Shown: piece by piece, positions 37,252 to 49,167 of the stretch
Numbering within the stretch: the first letter of the stretch is position 1
How the letters are laid out: each line of letters begins with the position of its first letter
Source of the DNA: Bacillota bacterium
GTDB lineage: Bacteria; Bacillota; UBA4882; UBA10575
Assembly (NCBI GenBank): GCA_012839115.1
Contig: DUNX01000004.1
Span: 1-64,000 of the forward strand
Reading direction: 5' to 3'
DNA length: 64,000 bases
Position numbers and translations under genes: made by a program
Notes under the pieces: generated by a model
What the model saw: only the letters and a program-made list of their open reading frames with translations
The model's database searches: none
Told to the model about the DNA's origin: nothing

Positions 37252-37280
37252 ATTATAACACCGGTTTTCTACTGTATCAA
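37252..37280 (-). promoter_or_regulatory. SigA promoter of leuCD
   Basis: On the minus strand TTGATA (complement of 37275-37280) and TATAAT (complement of 37252-37257) are spaced 17 bp, about 57 bp before the leuC start. Confidence 0.8.
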
Positions 37281-37297
37281 TAATGTACGCCCTATCC

Positions 37298-38131
37298 TTA
37301 GAAAGCGATGACCAATCCGCCCTCATTCCCGTAGACAGTGGTGATCCCGGACCCGTCAAAGATGATCACATCCTTAAAATTGAAGCGTTCGCGGATCTTA
37401 TCATAAAGTTGCTGTGCCTTCTCAAAACAGTTGATATGGGCGATCCCGCAAATTTTTTTCTCAAGATTACTGCCGGTCTCGGCGATTAAATCCACAAGCT
37501 TTTGCATTGCCCGTTTTGTTCCCCTGACCTTCTCCACCAGATCAATCGTGCCTTCCGGGCTCCGCCCAAAAACCAGCCGGATATTAAGGGCCGAGCCCAA
37601 CCTGGCCATCATCTTACTGACCCGGCCCGATTTGACCAAATTGTCTATGGACTCAAGAAAACCGTAGGTGTTCAGGTTTTCAATATAATCGTTTACTTCT
37701 TCCACAATCTCTGTTTCTGCCCGCTTTTCCTCTATCAACTCAAGTACCTTTAGGGTGACCAGGGTTTGGCCGACCGTCGCATTTTTGGAATCAAAGACAT
37801 GAACAAAACGGGTGAGCTTCTTTTTCCTGGCCATCTCCGCCGCAAGCACGGCATTGGCGTACGAACCGCTGAGTTGGGAAGAGATGGTTACCACAAAGAC
37901 ACAGTCCTCGCCGGTATATTCCCGGAGAAAATCCCACGGTGAAGGGCTGGCGGTCTTCGGCGCCTCCGTTGACTCCTTCATCGCCCGTAGCAGCTCTTTT
38001 AGATCCAGCTCTTCATCATCCACAAACTCCCGGTCGCCAACACGAATCGCCAGCGGCACCCGGGTGAACTTACCGCAAAGGTCTTTATTGATATCACCGG
38101 CGCTATCGGTAATCAGTTTCACGTGTTTCAA
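37298..38131 (-). CDS. DegV family fatty-acid-binding protein
   Basis: About 277 residues, two-domain DegV fold. Typical stretches are VKLITDSAGDINKDLC, the TASPSPWDFLREY motif where TSQPS is usual, VVTISSQLSGSYANA and FGRSPEG. DegV/FakB proteins bind fatty acids for the FakA kinase in Bacillota; no fakA gene is here. The start is a TTG at 38131 with GGGAGGAG upstream, which begins with KHVKLITDS and fits the family; an upstream ATG (38215) would add 28 unrelated residues. Confidence 0.88.
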   Translation of the reverse strand: MKHVKLITDSAGDINKDLCGKFTRVPLAIRVGDREFVDDEELDLKELLRAMKESTEAPKTASPSPWDFLREYTGEDCVFVVTISSQLSGSYANAVLAAEMARKKKLTRFVHVFDSKNATVGQTLVTLKVLELIEEKRAETEIVEEVNDYIENLNTYGFLESIDNLVKSGRVSKMMARLGSALNIRLVFGRSPEGTIDLVEKVRGTKRAMQKLVDLIAETGSNLEKKICGIAHINCFEKAQQLYDKIRERFNFKDVIIFDGSGITTVYGNEGGLVIAF

Positions 38132-38264
38132 TCTGATTCTCCTCCCTTTTTGTTTACTGTAAATACTGGGCTTCTGCCATGAAAAAACAGTCCCATCTTC
38201 ATTATGGCCAAACATATCTCATTCCAATTAGTTCCGCCGGACCATGCATTTTATTATATCATAG

Positions 38265-38294
38265 ATTATAACTCTATTCGTAGGCGTTCTGTAA
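38265..38294 (-). promoter_or_regulatory. Candidate promoter of the DegV gene
   Basis: On the minus strand TTACAG (complement of 38289-38294) and TATAAT (complement of 38265-38270) are spaced 18 bp. It lies about 135 bp upstream of the DegV start. Confidence 0.55.
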
Positions 38295-38372
38295 ATCCCT
38301 GCATTCTATTTTCTAAAACTCTCTTTTCTGTGCTATAATTAGACACATACAAATTATGGGAAAAGGGGGCTG

Positions 38373-38781
38373 TAAAAAATGAAAACAAGCCTTTACTCTT
38401 CCTTCTCCCATCCTTCCTGAGCTCCGGGATGAAAATGGCCGGTCTTTATAAAAAATACGCCGGCATGACCCTGGGGAAATTCACCGGGGCCGCATACATG
38501 TTGGGGGGAACGTTCGCCACCATATTTGAGGATTACTGGACTGTTGCCGGGGGAATGCAGTCATGGGCTGAAACCTGCTTGATGACCCATCGGCTGTTCC
38601 TCCGGAGTTTTTGGCCAAAGTGGAAGAGACCCCGGTCTCTGAAGGGGTTGTCACCGCTTGTCTCGGTTTGTCCCTTCCCAATGAGAGGTTACAGGCATAT
38701 TTAAAACTTCCCCACCTGTATTACCTTGTGGGCGAAGCCGGCGCTGAGCTTCGTGACCCATCAGACCGGGATTATTAAAAA
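38373..38781 (+). pseudogene. Decayed FAD-dependent oxidoreductase (phytoene-desaturase-like) fragment
   Basis: Two frames carry fragments of one protein family. The first gives LLPSFLSSGMKMAGLYKKYA, then GMTLGKFTGAA and ATIFEDYWTVAGGMQSWAE. Just after it, in another frame, come DPSAVPPEFLAKVEETPV, ACLGLSLPNERLQAYLKLPH and YYLVGEAGAELRDPSDRDY before a stop. These resemble internal parts of CrtI-like NAD(P)/FAD-dependent oxidoreductases, with the FAD-binding N-terminus, middle and C-terminus gone. A TATAAT on the plus strand (38334-38339) may be the relic promoter. Base-level decay and deletion explain it better than a functional gene. Confidence 0.6.
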
Positions 38782-38785
38782 AAAA

Positions 38786-38836
38786 CCGGCGCCACGCATT
38801 ATTCCCCTTCCCTGCTTAATAAGAAACTGGCGCCGG
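38786..38836. repeat. Inverted repeat CCGGCGCC/GGCGCCGG downstream of the pseudogene
   Basis: CCGGCGCC (38786-38793) and GGCGCCGG (38829-38836) face each other across 35 bases. Each is rich in the GGCGCC palindrome. It could be a transcription hairpin or relic; there is no T-run. Confidence 0.4.
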
Positions 38837-38884
38837 AGTTGGAATCCACAGAACAAATTCCATGAGAGCCTGATGAAAAAAATC

Positions 38885-39313
38885 TTATATGATCGCAACC
38901 AACTCAATGTCGAAAATCAGGTTCTGCCCAGCTAAGGGATGATTTGCATCCAACTTGATGCTTTTCTCTGTTACCTCAACCACTCTGACCAACAAATTTT
39001 CCCTTCCCTCCTGGTGAACCTCTAAATGCTGCCCCACCTCGGGTTCTAGTCCAGGGGGGATTTGTTCCCTCCCAAGGTCCAGCACCAATTCTTCATAATG
39101 TGGGCCATACCCCTCATCTGGCGTCAGATTGACTGTCTTGGTCTCCCCCGGGGTCATCCCGATCACCACTTTTTCGAACCCGGGGATTATCTGACCTTCT
39201 CCAATCGTGAACTCCAATGCTTCGCGATTCTCGGTGCTGTCAAAGACTTGCCCGTTTTCCAATCTCCCCGTATAATTCACTTTTACAGTATCACCCTGCT
39301 TGGCTTGGCTCAT
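38885..39313 (-). CDS. FKBP-type peptidyl-prolyl isomerase, SlyD-like
   Basis: 142 residues. FKBP core with GDTVKVNYTGRLENGQVFDST and IPGFEKVVIGMTPGETKTV, an inserted chaperone (IF) domain, and the diagnostic LDANHPLAGQNLIFDIELV ending. It is a cytoplasmic proline isomerase and folding chaperone. It lacks the His-rich metal-binding tail of SlyD from enterics. Confidence 0.9.
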   Translation of the reverse strand: MSQAKQGDTVKVNYTGRLENGQVFDSTENREALEFTIGEGQIIPGFEKVVIGMTPGETKTVNLTPDEGYGPHYEELVLDLGREQIPPGLEPEVGQHLEVHQEGRENLLVRVVEVTEKSIKLDANHPLAGQNLIFDIELVAII

Positions 39314-39345
39314 ACCGGCACTCCTTTCTTCTAATAATTATACCC

Positions 39346-39876
39346 TCAGTTAACCAGTTTAACCTTGCTGAAAAAATCCCTCAGTTGCTCACGTTTTATA
39401 GAGGAATCAAAGTGTTGCAGGACAACTTCAATATTTACAGGATCAAGGATTTTATCAGCTACGCTTTTTATCAACTCCTCCCGCCGGTTGTCAAACTTAT
39501 ATAATGCAACCAGTTTTCCCAATTGTGAACATGTTATCTTCCCATTACCCAAGGATTTCTGGATTAATTTTGTCTTCGCAGAATCTGATATTTCATTTTT
39601 AACGTTATTATAGAGAATGATAAAGGCTTCTTCACCCATTATACTATGGTGATATACCGGACCACTAGTGAGCCCGACGACGAGCTCTTTAGTTTCATTC
39701 ATTATCTTAACGGCTTCTCTTCTTTCATGCGGGCTTAAGTGCTTGAAATACATATTTTCTATGTAATTCAGGTTTTGTATAATCCTGCTCTCCGGATCAG
39801 CCCCAAAAGGGAAGGTGTGCGAATAAGCAAGCCCCACACAAAGCAAGAAGATACTGGGGAAAATTAACCTTTTCAT
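39346..39876 (-). CDS. Exported DUF4476-like protein
   Basis: About 176 residues. Signal peptide (MKRLIFPSIFLLCVGLAYS), a helical middle, and a C-terminal segment resembling DUF4476: ITCSQLGKLVALYKFDNRRE followed by DPVNIEVVLQHFDSSIKREQ. Function of that domain is unknown. The ATG at 39876 has GGGAGG upstream. The composition is more AT-rich than its neighbours. Confidence 0.6.
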   Translation of the reverse strand: MKRLIFPSIFLLCVGLAYSHTFPFGADPESRIIQNLNYIENMYFKHLSPHERREAVKIMNETKELVVGLTSGPVYHHSIMGEEAFIILYNNVKNEISDSAKTKLIQKSLGNGKITCSQLGKLVALYKFDNRREELIKSVADKILDPVNIEVVLQHFDSSIKREQLRDFFSKVKLVN

Positions 39877-39957
39877 AAACAACCTCCCAACTGTGAAAGA
39901 CTCTTCTCCCATGCCCATAATACCATTAACTGTCATTGCCGTCAATAAACCGGCACA

Positions 39958-40863
39958 TCAGTAGTTCAAAACTACCGCCTCTGTAACGGCGCCTCTGCCA
40001 TTGCTGTTGGCATTAATCGCCCGGTTTGCCCGGACTGTTTCAACCCGGAATCCCTTGTACAATTCAAAGATAAAGGGGGTATGTGAGTTGCTCAGCATAC
40101 AGAGACAGCCCTTGGCGGTCAGCCGCGTAAAGACCGCAGCCAGATCCCGCTGGTCTTCTTCGGAAAAGCTTCCCGCCGTATATCCGGTAAAACTTGACGT
40201 CTTACTCAAAGGGTGGTAAGGCGGATCAAAATAAAAAAAATCTCCAGGTACGGCGAGTTTAGCCACTGAACGAAAATCCTTGACCTCAAGATGAACCCCT
40301 TGTAACGCGCAACTGTCCGCTTTCAACAGTTCCGCATCGAGGATCTTCGGGCTCTTGTAACGGCCGGCCGGCACGTTAAAATGGCCTTTTTTGTTCACCC
40401 GGTAGAGGCCGTTATAACAGGTCCGGTTCAAGTAAATGGTACGCGCCGCTCTTTCCGGAGCACTCAAGGCATTCAAACCGCTTGTCCTCCGGTCAAGGTT
40501 ACGGATCTTATAGTAATACTCCCGGCAATGCCTCTCTTTATGCACAGCAAGAATTTTTATCAGTTCGTCCGGGTTATCCCTGACCATTATATAAGCGTTG
40601 ATCAGTTCCTCGTTGTTGTCAAAAAGATAGGCGGCGCCGGGCAGTCTTCCTGTCTTCCGCAGGTGAAAAAAAACGGCGCCGCCGCCCAGAAAGGGCTCAA
40701 AATAGCGGTGAAAACCGGTGGGGAAATACTGTTCATAATCTGCCAGAAGCTGCTGCTTTCCCCCAGCCCACTTTAAAAAGGGCCTGGCAGCAGCATACCC
40801 GCGGTCCGTGCGGGCAGCAGAACCGTGGACTCTTTTATCATAACCTTTAGGACCAAATGTCAT
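39958..40863 (-). CDS. D12-class adenine-specific DNA methyltransferase (Dam/DpnM-like), solitary
   Basis: About 301 residues. The AdoMet-binding start PFLKWAGGKQQLL and the catalytic DPPY motif in FYFDPPYHPL define the D12 (alpha) class, with FEPFLGGGAVFFHLR and YLNRTCYNGLYRVN between them. Such enzymes often methylate GATC. No restriction gene lies beside it, so it may be an orphan regulator of replication, repair or expression, or a restriction remnant. An ATG at 40881 is an alternative; the ATG at 40863 has CAGGGA upstream. It follows the hemicellulase genes on the same strand. Confidence 0.88.
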   Translation of the reverse strand: MTFGPKGYDKRVHGSAARTDRGYAAARPFLKWAGGKQQLLADYEQYFPTGFHRYFEPFLGGGAVFFHLRKTGRLPGAAYLFDNNEELINAYIMVRDNPDELIKILAVHKERHCREYYYKIRNLDRRTSGLNALSAPERAARTIYLNRTCYNGLYRVNKKGHFNVPAGRYKSPKILDAELLKADSCALQGVHLEVKDFRSVAKLAVPGDFFYFDPPYHPLSKTSSFTGYTAGSFSEEDQRDLAAVFTRLTAKGCLCMLSNSHTPFIFELYKGFRVETVRANRAINANSNGRGAVTEAVVLNY

Positions 40864-40930
40864 ATTCTCATTCCCTGACATGCGTATTCGCCTGCTGTGA
40901 TCGGTCTCGACCGCATGACCCACACCAGAA

Positions 40931-42466
40931 CTACTGCTTAAAACTCCAGGCATCGAAGGCAAATGCTTCTCCTGTAAAAACAAAGAACAGATCATGCCGG
41001 CCTTTAACCTTTTCCACATCAACAGTTACTTCGACAAACTCCTCCAGACTTCCTGTCTTGGGGACTTCCACCTTACCAATGGCCTCGCCCTCCGGCCCGC
41101 CGATATGAATGGTAATGGTATTCCCCGCGGAAAGGCTGGCGACTTTAGCCGTAAAGCTCTTGGGGCCTGTTTCGCCAAAATCGACCCCCGCCAGACCGGT
41201 GAAACTACCAGTGGTCATATCCGTGACAACCATATTAACCTCGCCATAGATTGTACTTCTTTTCTTCGTCGGTTTCGTTGTTATCCCGGCGTTCCAGGCC
41301 ATGGTCTCCGCCTCGTTTTTCTGATAGGGGTTAAAGGCTTTAATTTGTTTGACTCCGGCGAATGAGCCGCTAACCCGTTGGATAGCCCCGTCCGCTGTGA
41401 TCGACATTTCCTCCACGTGAGTACTGCGGTAGCCGCCGGAAATCCCCATAAGATCCTGCAAAAGCTGGGTATGGTAGAAGAAAAACCATTGGCCGTTAAA
41501 CTTCACAAAACTGTGATGATTATTGCCGTAACTCCCGAAAAACACCCCCGGGTTTCTGAAGAAGGTACCCTGGTATTCCCACGGCCCCATTGGGTTATCA
41601 CTGGTCATATAGGCGATTACCGCCTTCTCCGGAACGTCTTTATCAACAGGCCGGGGTGCCCAATTGGTGCAATAGGAATAATAATAAGTTCCCCCGATTT
41701 TATTGACAAAGGCCGCCTCAAAAAACCAAGGTGCTTCTACCACTACGGGGGTACCGGCGAGACTGATCATATCATCACCCAATTCAACCACCCGCCCGGT
41801 ATTGGGCATCTCCGCCTGGTCTTCCGGGACCCCGCCGCCGAAATAGAGATAGGCCTTGCCATCGTCATCCACCAGGACGGCGGGGTCAAAGAGCCAGACC
41901 ACATCGGCGCAATTCGGGGTCGCCCTTGTGACCAACGCCTCGCCGAGGGGGTCCGTATAAGGCCCCACCGGGTGATCGGCGGTCAGGACCCCAATACCAT
42001 TACCCGAGTTGGCGAAGTAAAGGAAAAACCGGTCTTTCCCGTCGATTTTTTTATAAGTTACCGCCGGCGCCCATGAATTCCGTGCCCACTCTGTAATACC
42101 GCCGATTCCATTATCAATCGACCACCCGGCCTGGATCCATCCGTGATCGGTCCAGTTGACCATGTCATCCGAGGAAAGACAGTTAATGGAGTTAATTGTG
42201 CTGTATGTGTTTTGGCTAATTTTTCCATCCTGATCCCTCTCAATCACGTCATGGGTCATATAGACGTAAACCCGCCCGTCATAAACCATGGCATACGGGT
42301 CGGCGCCGAACCTCTGGGTCATGATGGGGTTATGGTCGCTCAGATCTTTGTAAGCGACCGGTCCCCCCGTATCATCCGCGTGCGCGCGATTTACCGGACC
42401 CGTAAAACCACCTGCCAATAAAACCGCCACGACCAATAATAACCACCGGACTCTCTGCCTTTTCAT
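40931..42466 (-). CDS. Secreted GH43 enzyme with C-terminal CBM6-like domain
   Basis: 511 residues. Signal peptide (MKRQRVRWLLLVVAVLLAGG), then a five-bladed GH43 propeller: catalytic base region ADPYAMVYDGRVYVYMTHD, the pKa-modulating Asp in DPAVLVDDDGKAYLYFGGG, and the acid glutamate in WFFEAAFVNKIGGTYYYSY (approximate). Residues from about 385 form a beta-sandwich like CBM6. It resembles XynD-type arabinoxylan arabinofuranohydrolases. It should act outside the cytoplasm on arabinoxylan. It is the third gene after abfA and a cytoplasmic GH43. Confidence 0.88.
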   Translation of the reverse strand: MKRQRVRWLLLVVAVLLAGGFTGPVNRAHADDTGGPVAYKDLSDHNPIMTQRFGADPYAMVYDGRVYVYMTHDVIERDQDGKISQNTYSTINSINCLSSDDMVNWTDHGWIQAGWSIDNGIGGITEWARNSWAPAVTYKKIDGKDRFFLYFANSGNGIGVLTADHPVGPYTDPLGEALVTRATPNCADVVWLFDPAVLVDDDGKAYLYFGGGVPEDQAEMPNTGRVVELGDDMISLAGTPVVVEAPWFFEAAFVNKIGGTYYYSYCTNWAPRPVDKDVPEKAVIAYMTSDNPMGPWEYQGTFFRNPGVFFGSYGNNHHSFVKFNGQWFFFYHTQLLQDLMGISGGYRSTHVEEMSITADGAIQRVSGSFAGVKQIKAFNPYQKNEAETMAWNAGITTKPTKKRSTIYGEVNMVVTDMTTGSFTGLAGVDFGETGPKSFTAKVASLSAGNTITIHIGGPEGEAIGKVEVPKTGSLEEFVEVTVDVEKVKGRHDLFFVFTGEAFAFDAWSFKQ

Positions 42467-42477
42467 GCTTACCCCTC

Positions 42478-45972
<3,495 letters not shown>

Positions 45973-46707
45973 ATGGGACCAACCGCTTCTGCAGCTACGC
46001 GCGACTTTTTCCGGTATTTGGAGCGGAAATACAGAATTGTCGAAGCTAAACCCTTTGCACCGCCCAACAAATTGGATTTTCAGTACTTCACCGGGGAAGC
46101 GCCGGGGGAAAAAAAGGTCTTTATTAAGCTGGAGGGAAAAGTAGAACACGCTTCCGCCCGCGAGGCCTTTTTCATCAACCTTTTACGGAAATCCGGTCAA
46201 GCCGGATTTTTTCCGAGAATTATCGCCTGCCGGACCAAGCCGCCTTTCCCTTTTATTGCCACGGAATTTATTGAAGGGCAGACACTTGAGAAATTTCTCT
46301 GCCAGAACCGGCGTAACCCGAAAATCCTCCGGTCGTTGCTGGAACAGATGTGTTCCATATTAGAGATTTTACACGGGGCCAAAGTTGTCCACCGTGATGT
46401 CCGCCCGCCTAATTTAATCGTTCGCGCAAAAAAAGACCCTCCTCACCTCCGGATTGTCTTGATTGATTTCGCCTATGCCCTCCGCCTTAAGCCGCCCCTG
46501 GCTGAACTGCCATTTGTCGCTGTAAACATCGCCATCCTTAAAAAACTGGGAACCGGCTACAAACCCCGGGAACTCCTGTGGGATGACGCCTTTGCCTTTG
46601 CAAAGATCGCCGCAGAAGTCGATCCCGGTTACAAAGAAAAATTCCCGGAGATTCATTCCTTTCTCTCTGCAAAAGCCGGTAAACTCACCTATGCCTTTAA
46701 AGTATGA
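45973..46707 (+). CDS. Small eukaryotic-like protein kinase fold
   Basis: 244 residues. A minimal kinase core is visible: Lys in KVFIKLEGKVEH, the hinge TEFIEGQTLEKFL, catalytic loop VVHRDVRPPNLIV (HRD, with the metal Asn) and LIDFAYAL where DFG is usual (DFA). The activation segment is short. Substrate may be protein or a small molecule; this compact form also occurs in lipopolysaccharide- or aminoglycoside-kinase-like proteins. AGGAGG precedes the ATG. It starts a plus-strand run with a TPR protein and a cDPG-synthetase-like protein. Confidence 0.75.
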   Translation: MGPTASAATRDFFRYLERKYRIVEAKPFAPPNKLDFQYFTGEAPGEKKVFIKLEGKVEHASAREAFFINLLRKSGQAGFFPRIIACRTKPPFPFIATEFIEGQTLEKFLCQNRRNPKILRSLLEQMCSILEILHGAKVVHRDVRPPNLIVRAKKDPPHLRIVLIDFAYALRLKPPLAELPFVAVNIAILKKLGTGYKPRELLWDDAFAFAKIAAEVDPGYKEKFPEIHSFLSAKAGKLTYAFKV

Positions 46708-46747
46708 CGCAAGCACAAAGGAGAGGAAGATAAAGGAGGATTTTTTT

Positions 46748-46798
46748 GTGCAAAGTACAAATATTCAACTAATTGAGATCTTTATTTCATGGGGGTAA
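46748..46798 (+). CDS. Possible 16-residue leader ORF before the TPR gene
   Basis: A GTG start with AAAGGAGG eight bases upstream opens a 16-residue frame (MQSTNIQLIEIFISWG). It overlaps the candidate start of the next gene (46789) by 10 bases, an arrangement suited to translational coupling. The peptide resembles nothing known. Confidence 0.35.
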   Translation: MQSTNIQLIEIFISWG

Positions 46799-47628
46799 TT
46801 ACTGTGTCCAGGAGGTGTCGCGCGCGGGGGCGCGCGGGTGCATATACCTGCGCGGGCGTACGCATATGGATAACCGTTGGAATTCTTTTGCTTTTCTCCA
46901 TCCCGGTTTTTCCCGGCGGAGGCGCACTCACGTACGCGGAAGAGAACAGTACCTTTCAAATAGTGGACAACCTTTATGCCCGGCGTTGTGAAGCTCCGGA
47001 AAACTCCCGGCGGATGATGGAAATAATAGAAGAGAAGCTCGCCGCGGACGAACAGAACCCCGGCAATTATGAACTGCTCTGGCGGGCAGCCCGCGGCTAT
47101 CTTTTCCTGGGTGACTACGCCGGGGAGAGCAAAGAAAAGCTCCGCCTGTATGAGAAGGGAAAGGAATACGCGGAACTGGCTGTTGCTGCCAACAGCCAGG
47201 GCTATGAAGGCTTTTTCTACCTGGGGGTATTAATCGGCAGCATCGGAGAGGAACGGGGGGTAATGAACAGCCTTTTTATGGTCAAACCAATGCGGAACGC
47301 CTTGGAACGGTGCCTGGAGATCGACCCGGAACGACCCCTGGCCTATAACCCCCTGGCACAGCTTTATTGGAAAGCCCCGGGCCGGCCGCTGAGTATCGGT
47401 AATATCAAAACCGCTCTCCAATTGGCAGAAAAACTGGTGACCTTATCCCCGGATTCTCCCTACGACTGGTACATATACGGCTGTATCGCCCTGGCGACTA
47501 AAGAACGGGATCTGGCTATGGAAGCTTTTACTAAATGCCTCTCTTTTCCTGAAGATCCCGAAGATCCGCGATTGGACCGTGAGGCTAAAGAATCAGCCCG
47601 GGCAGAATTGGATAAATTAAAAAAATGA
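46789..47628 (+). CDS. Exported TPR-repeat protein (TatT-like)
   Basis: About 279 residues. A hydrophobic signal segment (IWITVGILLLFSIPVFPG) is followed by about five TPR-like helix pairs, including NYELLWRAARGYLFLGDYAG, YAELAVAANSQGYEGFFYLG and ALQLAEKLVTLSPDSPYDWY. It resembles the TatT family of TRAP-transporter-associated TPR proteins, although no transporter gene is near. Residues 10-27 are encoded by a CG-rich RY island placed right after an AGGAGG (46810-46815); the original start may have been near 46880. The true start is uncertain. Confidence 0.6.
   Translation: MGVITVSRRCRARGRAGAYTCAGVRIWITVGILLLFSIPVFPGGGALTYAEENSTFQIVDNLYARRCEAPENSRRMMEIIEEKLAADEQNPGNYELLWRAARGYLFLGDYAGESKEKLRLYEKGKEYAELAVAANSQGYEGFFYLGVLIGSIGEERGVMNSLFMVKPMRNALERCLEIDPERPLAYNPLAQLYWKAPGRPLSIGNIKTALQLAEKLVTLSPDSPYDWYIYGCIALATKERDLAMEAFTKCLSFPEDPEDPRLDREAKESARAELDKLKK
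46814..46868. repeat. RY island at the N-terminus of the TPR gene
   Basis: GTCGCGCGCGGGGGCGCGCGGGTGCATATACCTGCGCGGGCGTACGCATATG continues directly after an AGGAGG. It would lengthen the signal peptide by a charged CRARGRAGAYTCAGVR segment. A similar short CACGTACGCG lies at about 46927-46937. Confidence 0.65.
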
Positions 47629-47813
47629 TCTAAAAATTTTACAAAAACTACGCATAATCTTGCAGGAGGTGGCGGCTTTTCACAGAATAAAAAAAGAGTT
47701 GTACCTCTGGCATGTTTCTGCTTGGACCTGTAGGAACAGGCGTACCGGCATCTCCAAGCACAGGACATTCTTTCGGGTACGGCATCATATTTATGCTATA
47801 GGAGGTTGGCAGG
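47629..47813. other. Spacer upstream of the DUF1611 gene
   Basis: This 185-bp region has AGGAGGTGG near 47664 and a frame of unclear merit after it. I do not call a gene here. Confidence 0.35.
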
Positions 47814-49127
47814 TTGAAGAAAAAAGTGATTATTATGGGTGCGGCAGGAAGAGATTTTCATAATTTTAACACCTATTTCCGTAATAATGAGGATTATGAA
47901 GTCCTGGCCTTTACCGCAACACAGATTCCTGATATCCACGGGAGAAAATATCCGCCGGCTTTGAGTGGAGAGCTCTACCCGGAAGGGATCCCAATTTACG
48001 ATGAGGCGGATTTGGAGACCCTGATTAAGGAGAACACTGTGGATGAAGTGATCTTTGCTTACAGTGATGCCTCCCACGAATATGTGATGAACCGGGCCTC
48101 CCTGGCCATGGCCGCAGGTGCGGATTTTCGCCTGATGGGGCCGAATACCACTATGCTTGAGGCCAATGTTCCGGTGATCTCGGTTTGCGCCGTCCGGACC
48201 GGCGTCGGCAAAAGCCAAACCACAAGAAAAGTGGCGAAAACTATTCAGGAGATGGGGAAAAAGCTGGTTGTCATCCGCCATCCCATGCCCTATGGTGACC
48301 TGGAAAAACAGGCCTGTCAACGGTTTGCTTCTTACGAGGATTTGGATAAACACGACTGCACCATTGAAGAGCGGGAGGAGTACGAACCCCATATTGAAAA
48401 GGGCTTTGTGGTTTATGCCGGTGTCGACTACCAAAAAATACTGGCTGAGGCGGAAAAAGAAGCCGACGTGATCCTTTGGGACGGCGGCAATAACGATCTG
48501 CCGTTCTACCGCCCCCTGTTGCATATAGTCCTTGTCGACCCGCACCGGCCCGGGCACGAACTACGGTATCATCCCGGTGAAACCAATTTCCGCATGGCTG
48601 ATGTCCTACTCATTAATAAAATCGAAACCAGTTATCCCGAGAATGTGGAAAAGGTCCGCGAAAGTATCCGGCTGGCCAACCCAAAAGCCACTGTAGTAGA
48701 GGCTGCTTCGCCCATTTTTATTGACCAGCCCGGCCTTTTGACCGGCAAACGGGTTTTGGTGGTGGAGGACGGCCCCACCCTCACCCACGGCAACATGGAA
48801 TACGGTGCCGGCGCCATCGCCGCCCGCAAATACGGCGCTACCGAACTGGTCGACCCCCGGCCCTACGCTGTGGGCAGTATTGTCGATACCTTCGCCAAAT
48901 ACAGCCATCTCTCGAATATCCTTCCGGCCATGGGTTACGGCAAAAAACAAATTCAAGAACTGGAGGAGACAATCAAACGGGCGGATGCCGATGCGGTCGT
49001 AATCGGCACTCCTATTGATCTCCGGCGCCTGGTCAAGATCAACAAACCGGCAGCCCGGGTCCGTTATGAACTACAGGAAATCGGCGAACCGACACTGGAA
49101 GAGATTATCAAGGCAAAGTTGGGATAA
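47814..49127 (+). CDS. Cyclic 2,3-diphosphoglycerate-synthetase-like P-loop protein
   Basis: 437 residues. N-terminal NAD-binding-like segment (KKKVIIMGAAGRDFHNFNTY), P-loop RTGVGKSQTTR near residue 130, then LWDGGNNDLPFYRPLLHIVL and a C-terminal domain with EDGPTLTHGNMEYGAG. It resembles archaeal cyclic 2,3-diphosphoglycerate synthetase and related bacterial GTPase-like proteins, so ATP-dependent cyclisation of 2,3-diphosphoglycerate is a possible role, unproven in bacteria. TTG start at 47814 with AGGAGG eight bases upstream. It follows the TPR gene on the same strand; there is a terminator at 49329. Confidence 0.78.
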   Translation: MKKKVIIMGAAGRDFHNFNTYFRNNEDYEVLAFTATQIPDIHGRKYPPALSGELYPEGIPIYDEADLETLIKENTVDEVIFAYSDASHEYVMNRASLAMAAGADFRLMGPNTTMLEANVPVISVCAVRTGVGKSQTTRKVAKTIQEMGKKLVVIRHPMPYGDLEKQACQRFASYEDLDKHDCTIEEREEYEPHIEKGFVVYAGVDYQKILAEAEKEADVILWDGGNNDLPFYRPLLHIVLVDPHRPGHELRYHPGETNFRMADVLLINKIETSYPENVEKVRESIRLANPKATVVEAASPIFIDQPGLLTGKRVLVVEDGPTLTHGNMEYGAGAIAARKYGATELVDPRPYAVGSIVDTFAKYSHLSNILPAMGYGKKQIQELEETIKRADADAVVIGTPIDLRRLVKINKPAARVRYELQEIGEPTLEEIIKAKLG

Positions 49128-49167
49128 AGGCAAAACTGGGATAAGAAAAGCTGGGAATCGGGTAGGA

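Noticed and set aside
38786-38836. Terminal inverted repeats of an insertion sequence
   Set aside because: Only 8 bp each, 35 bases apart, with no transposase remains; the flanking region is a decayed host-like gene.
46748-46798. Tiny ORF as a definite regulatory leader peptide
   Set aside because: The site is good, but 16 residues lack any runs of regulatory codons; kept only as a low-confidence feature.
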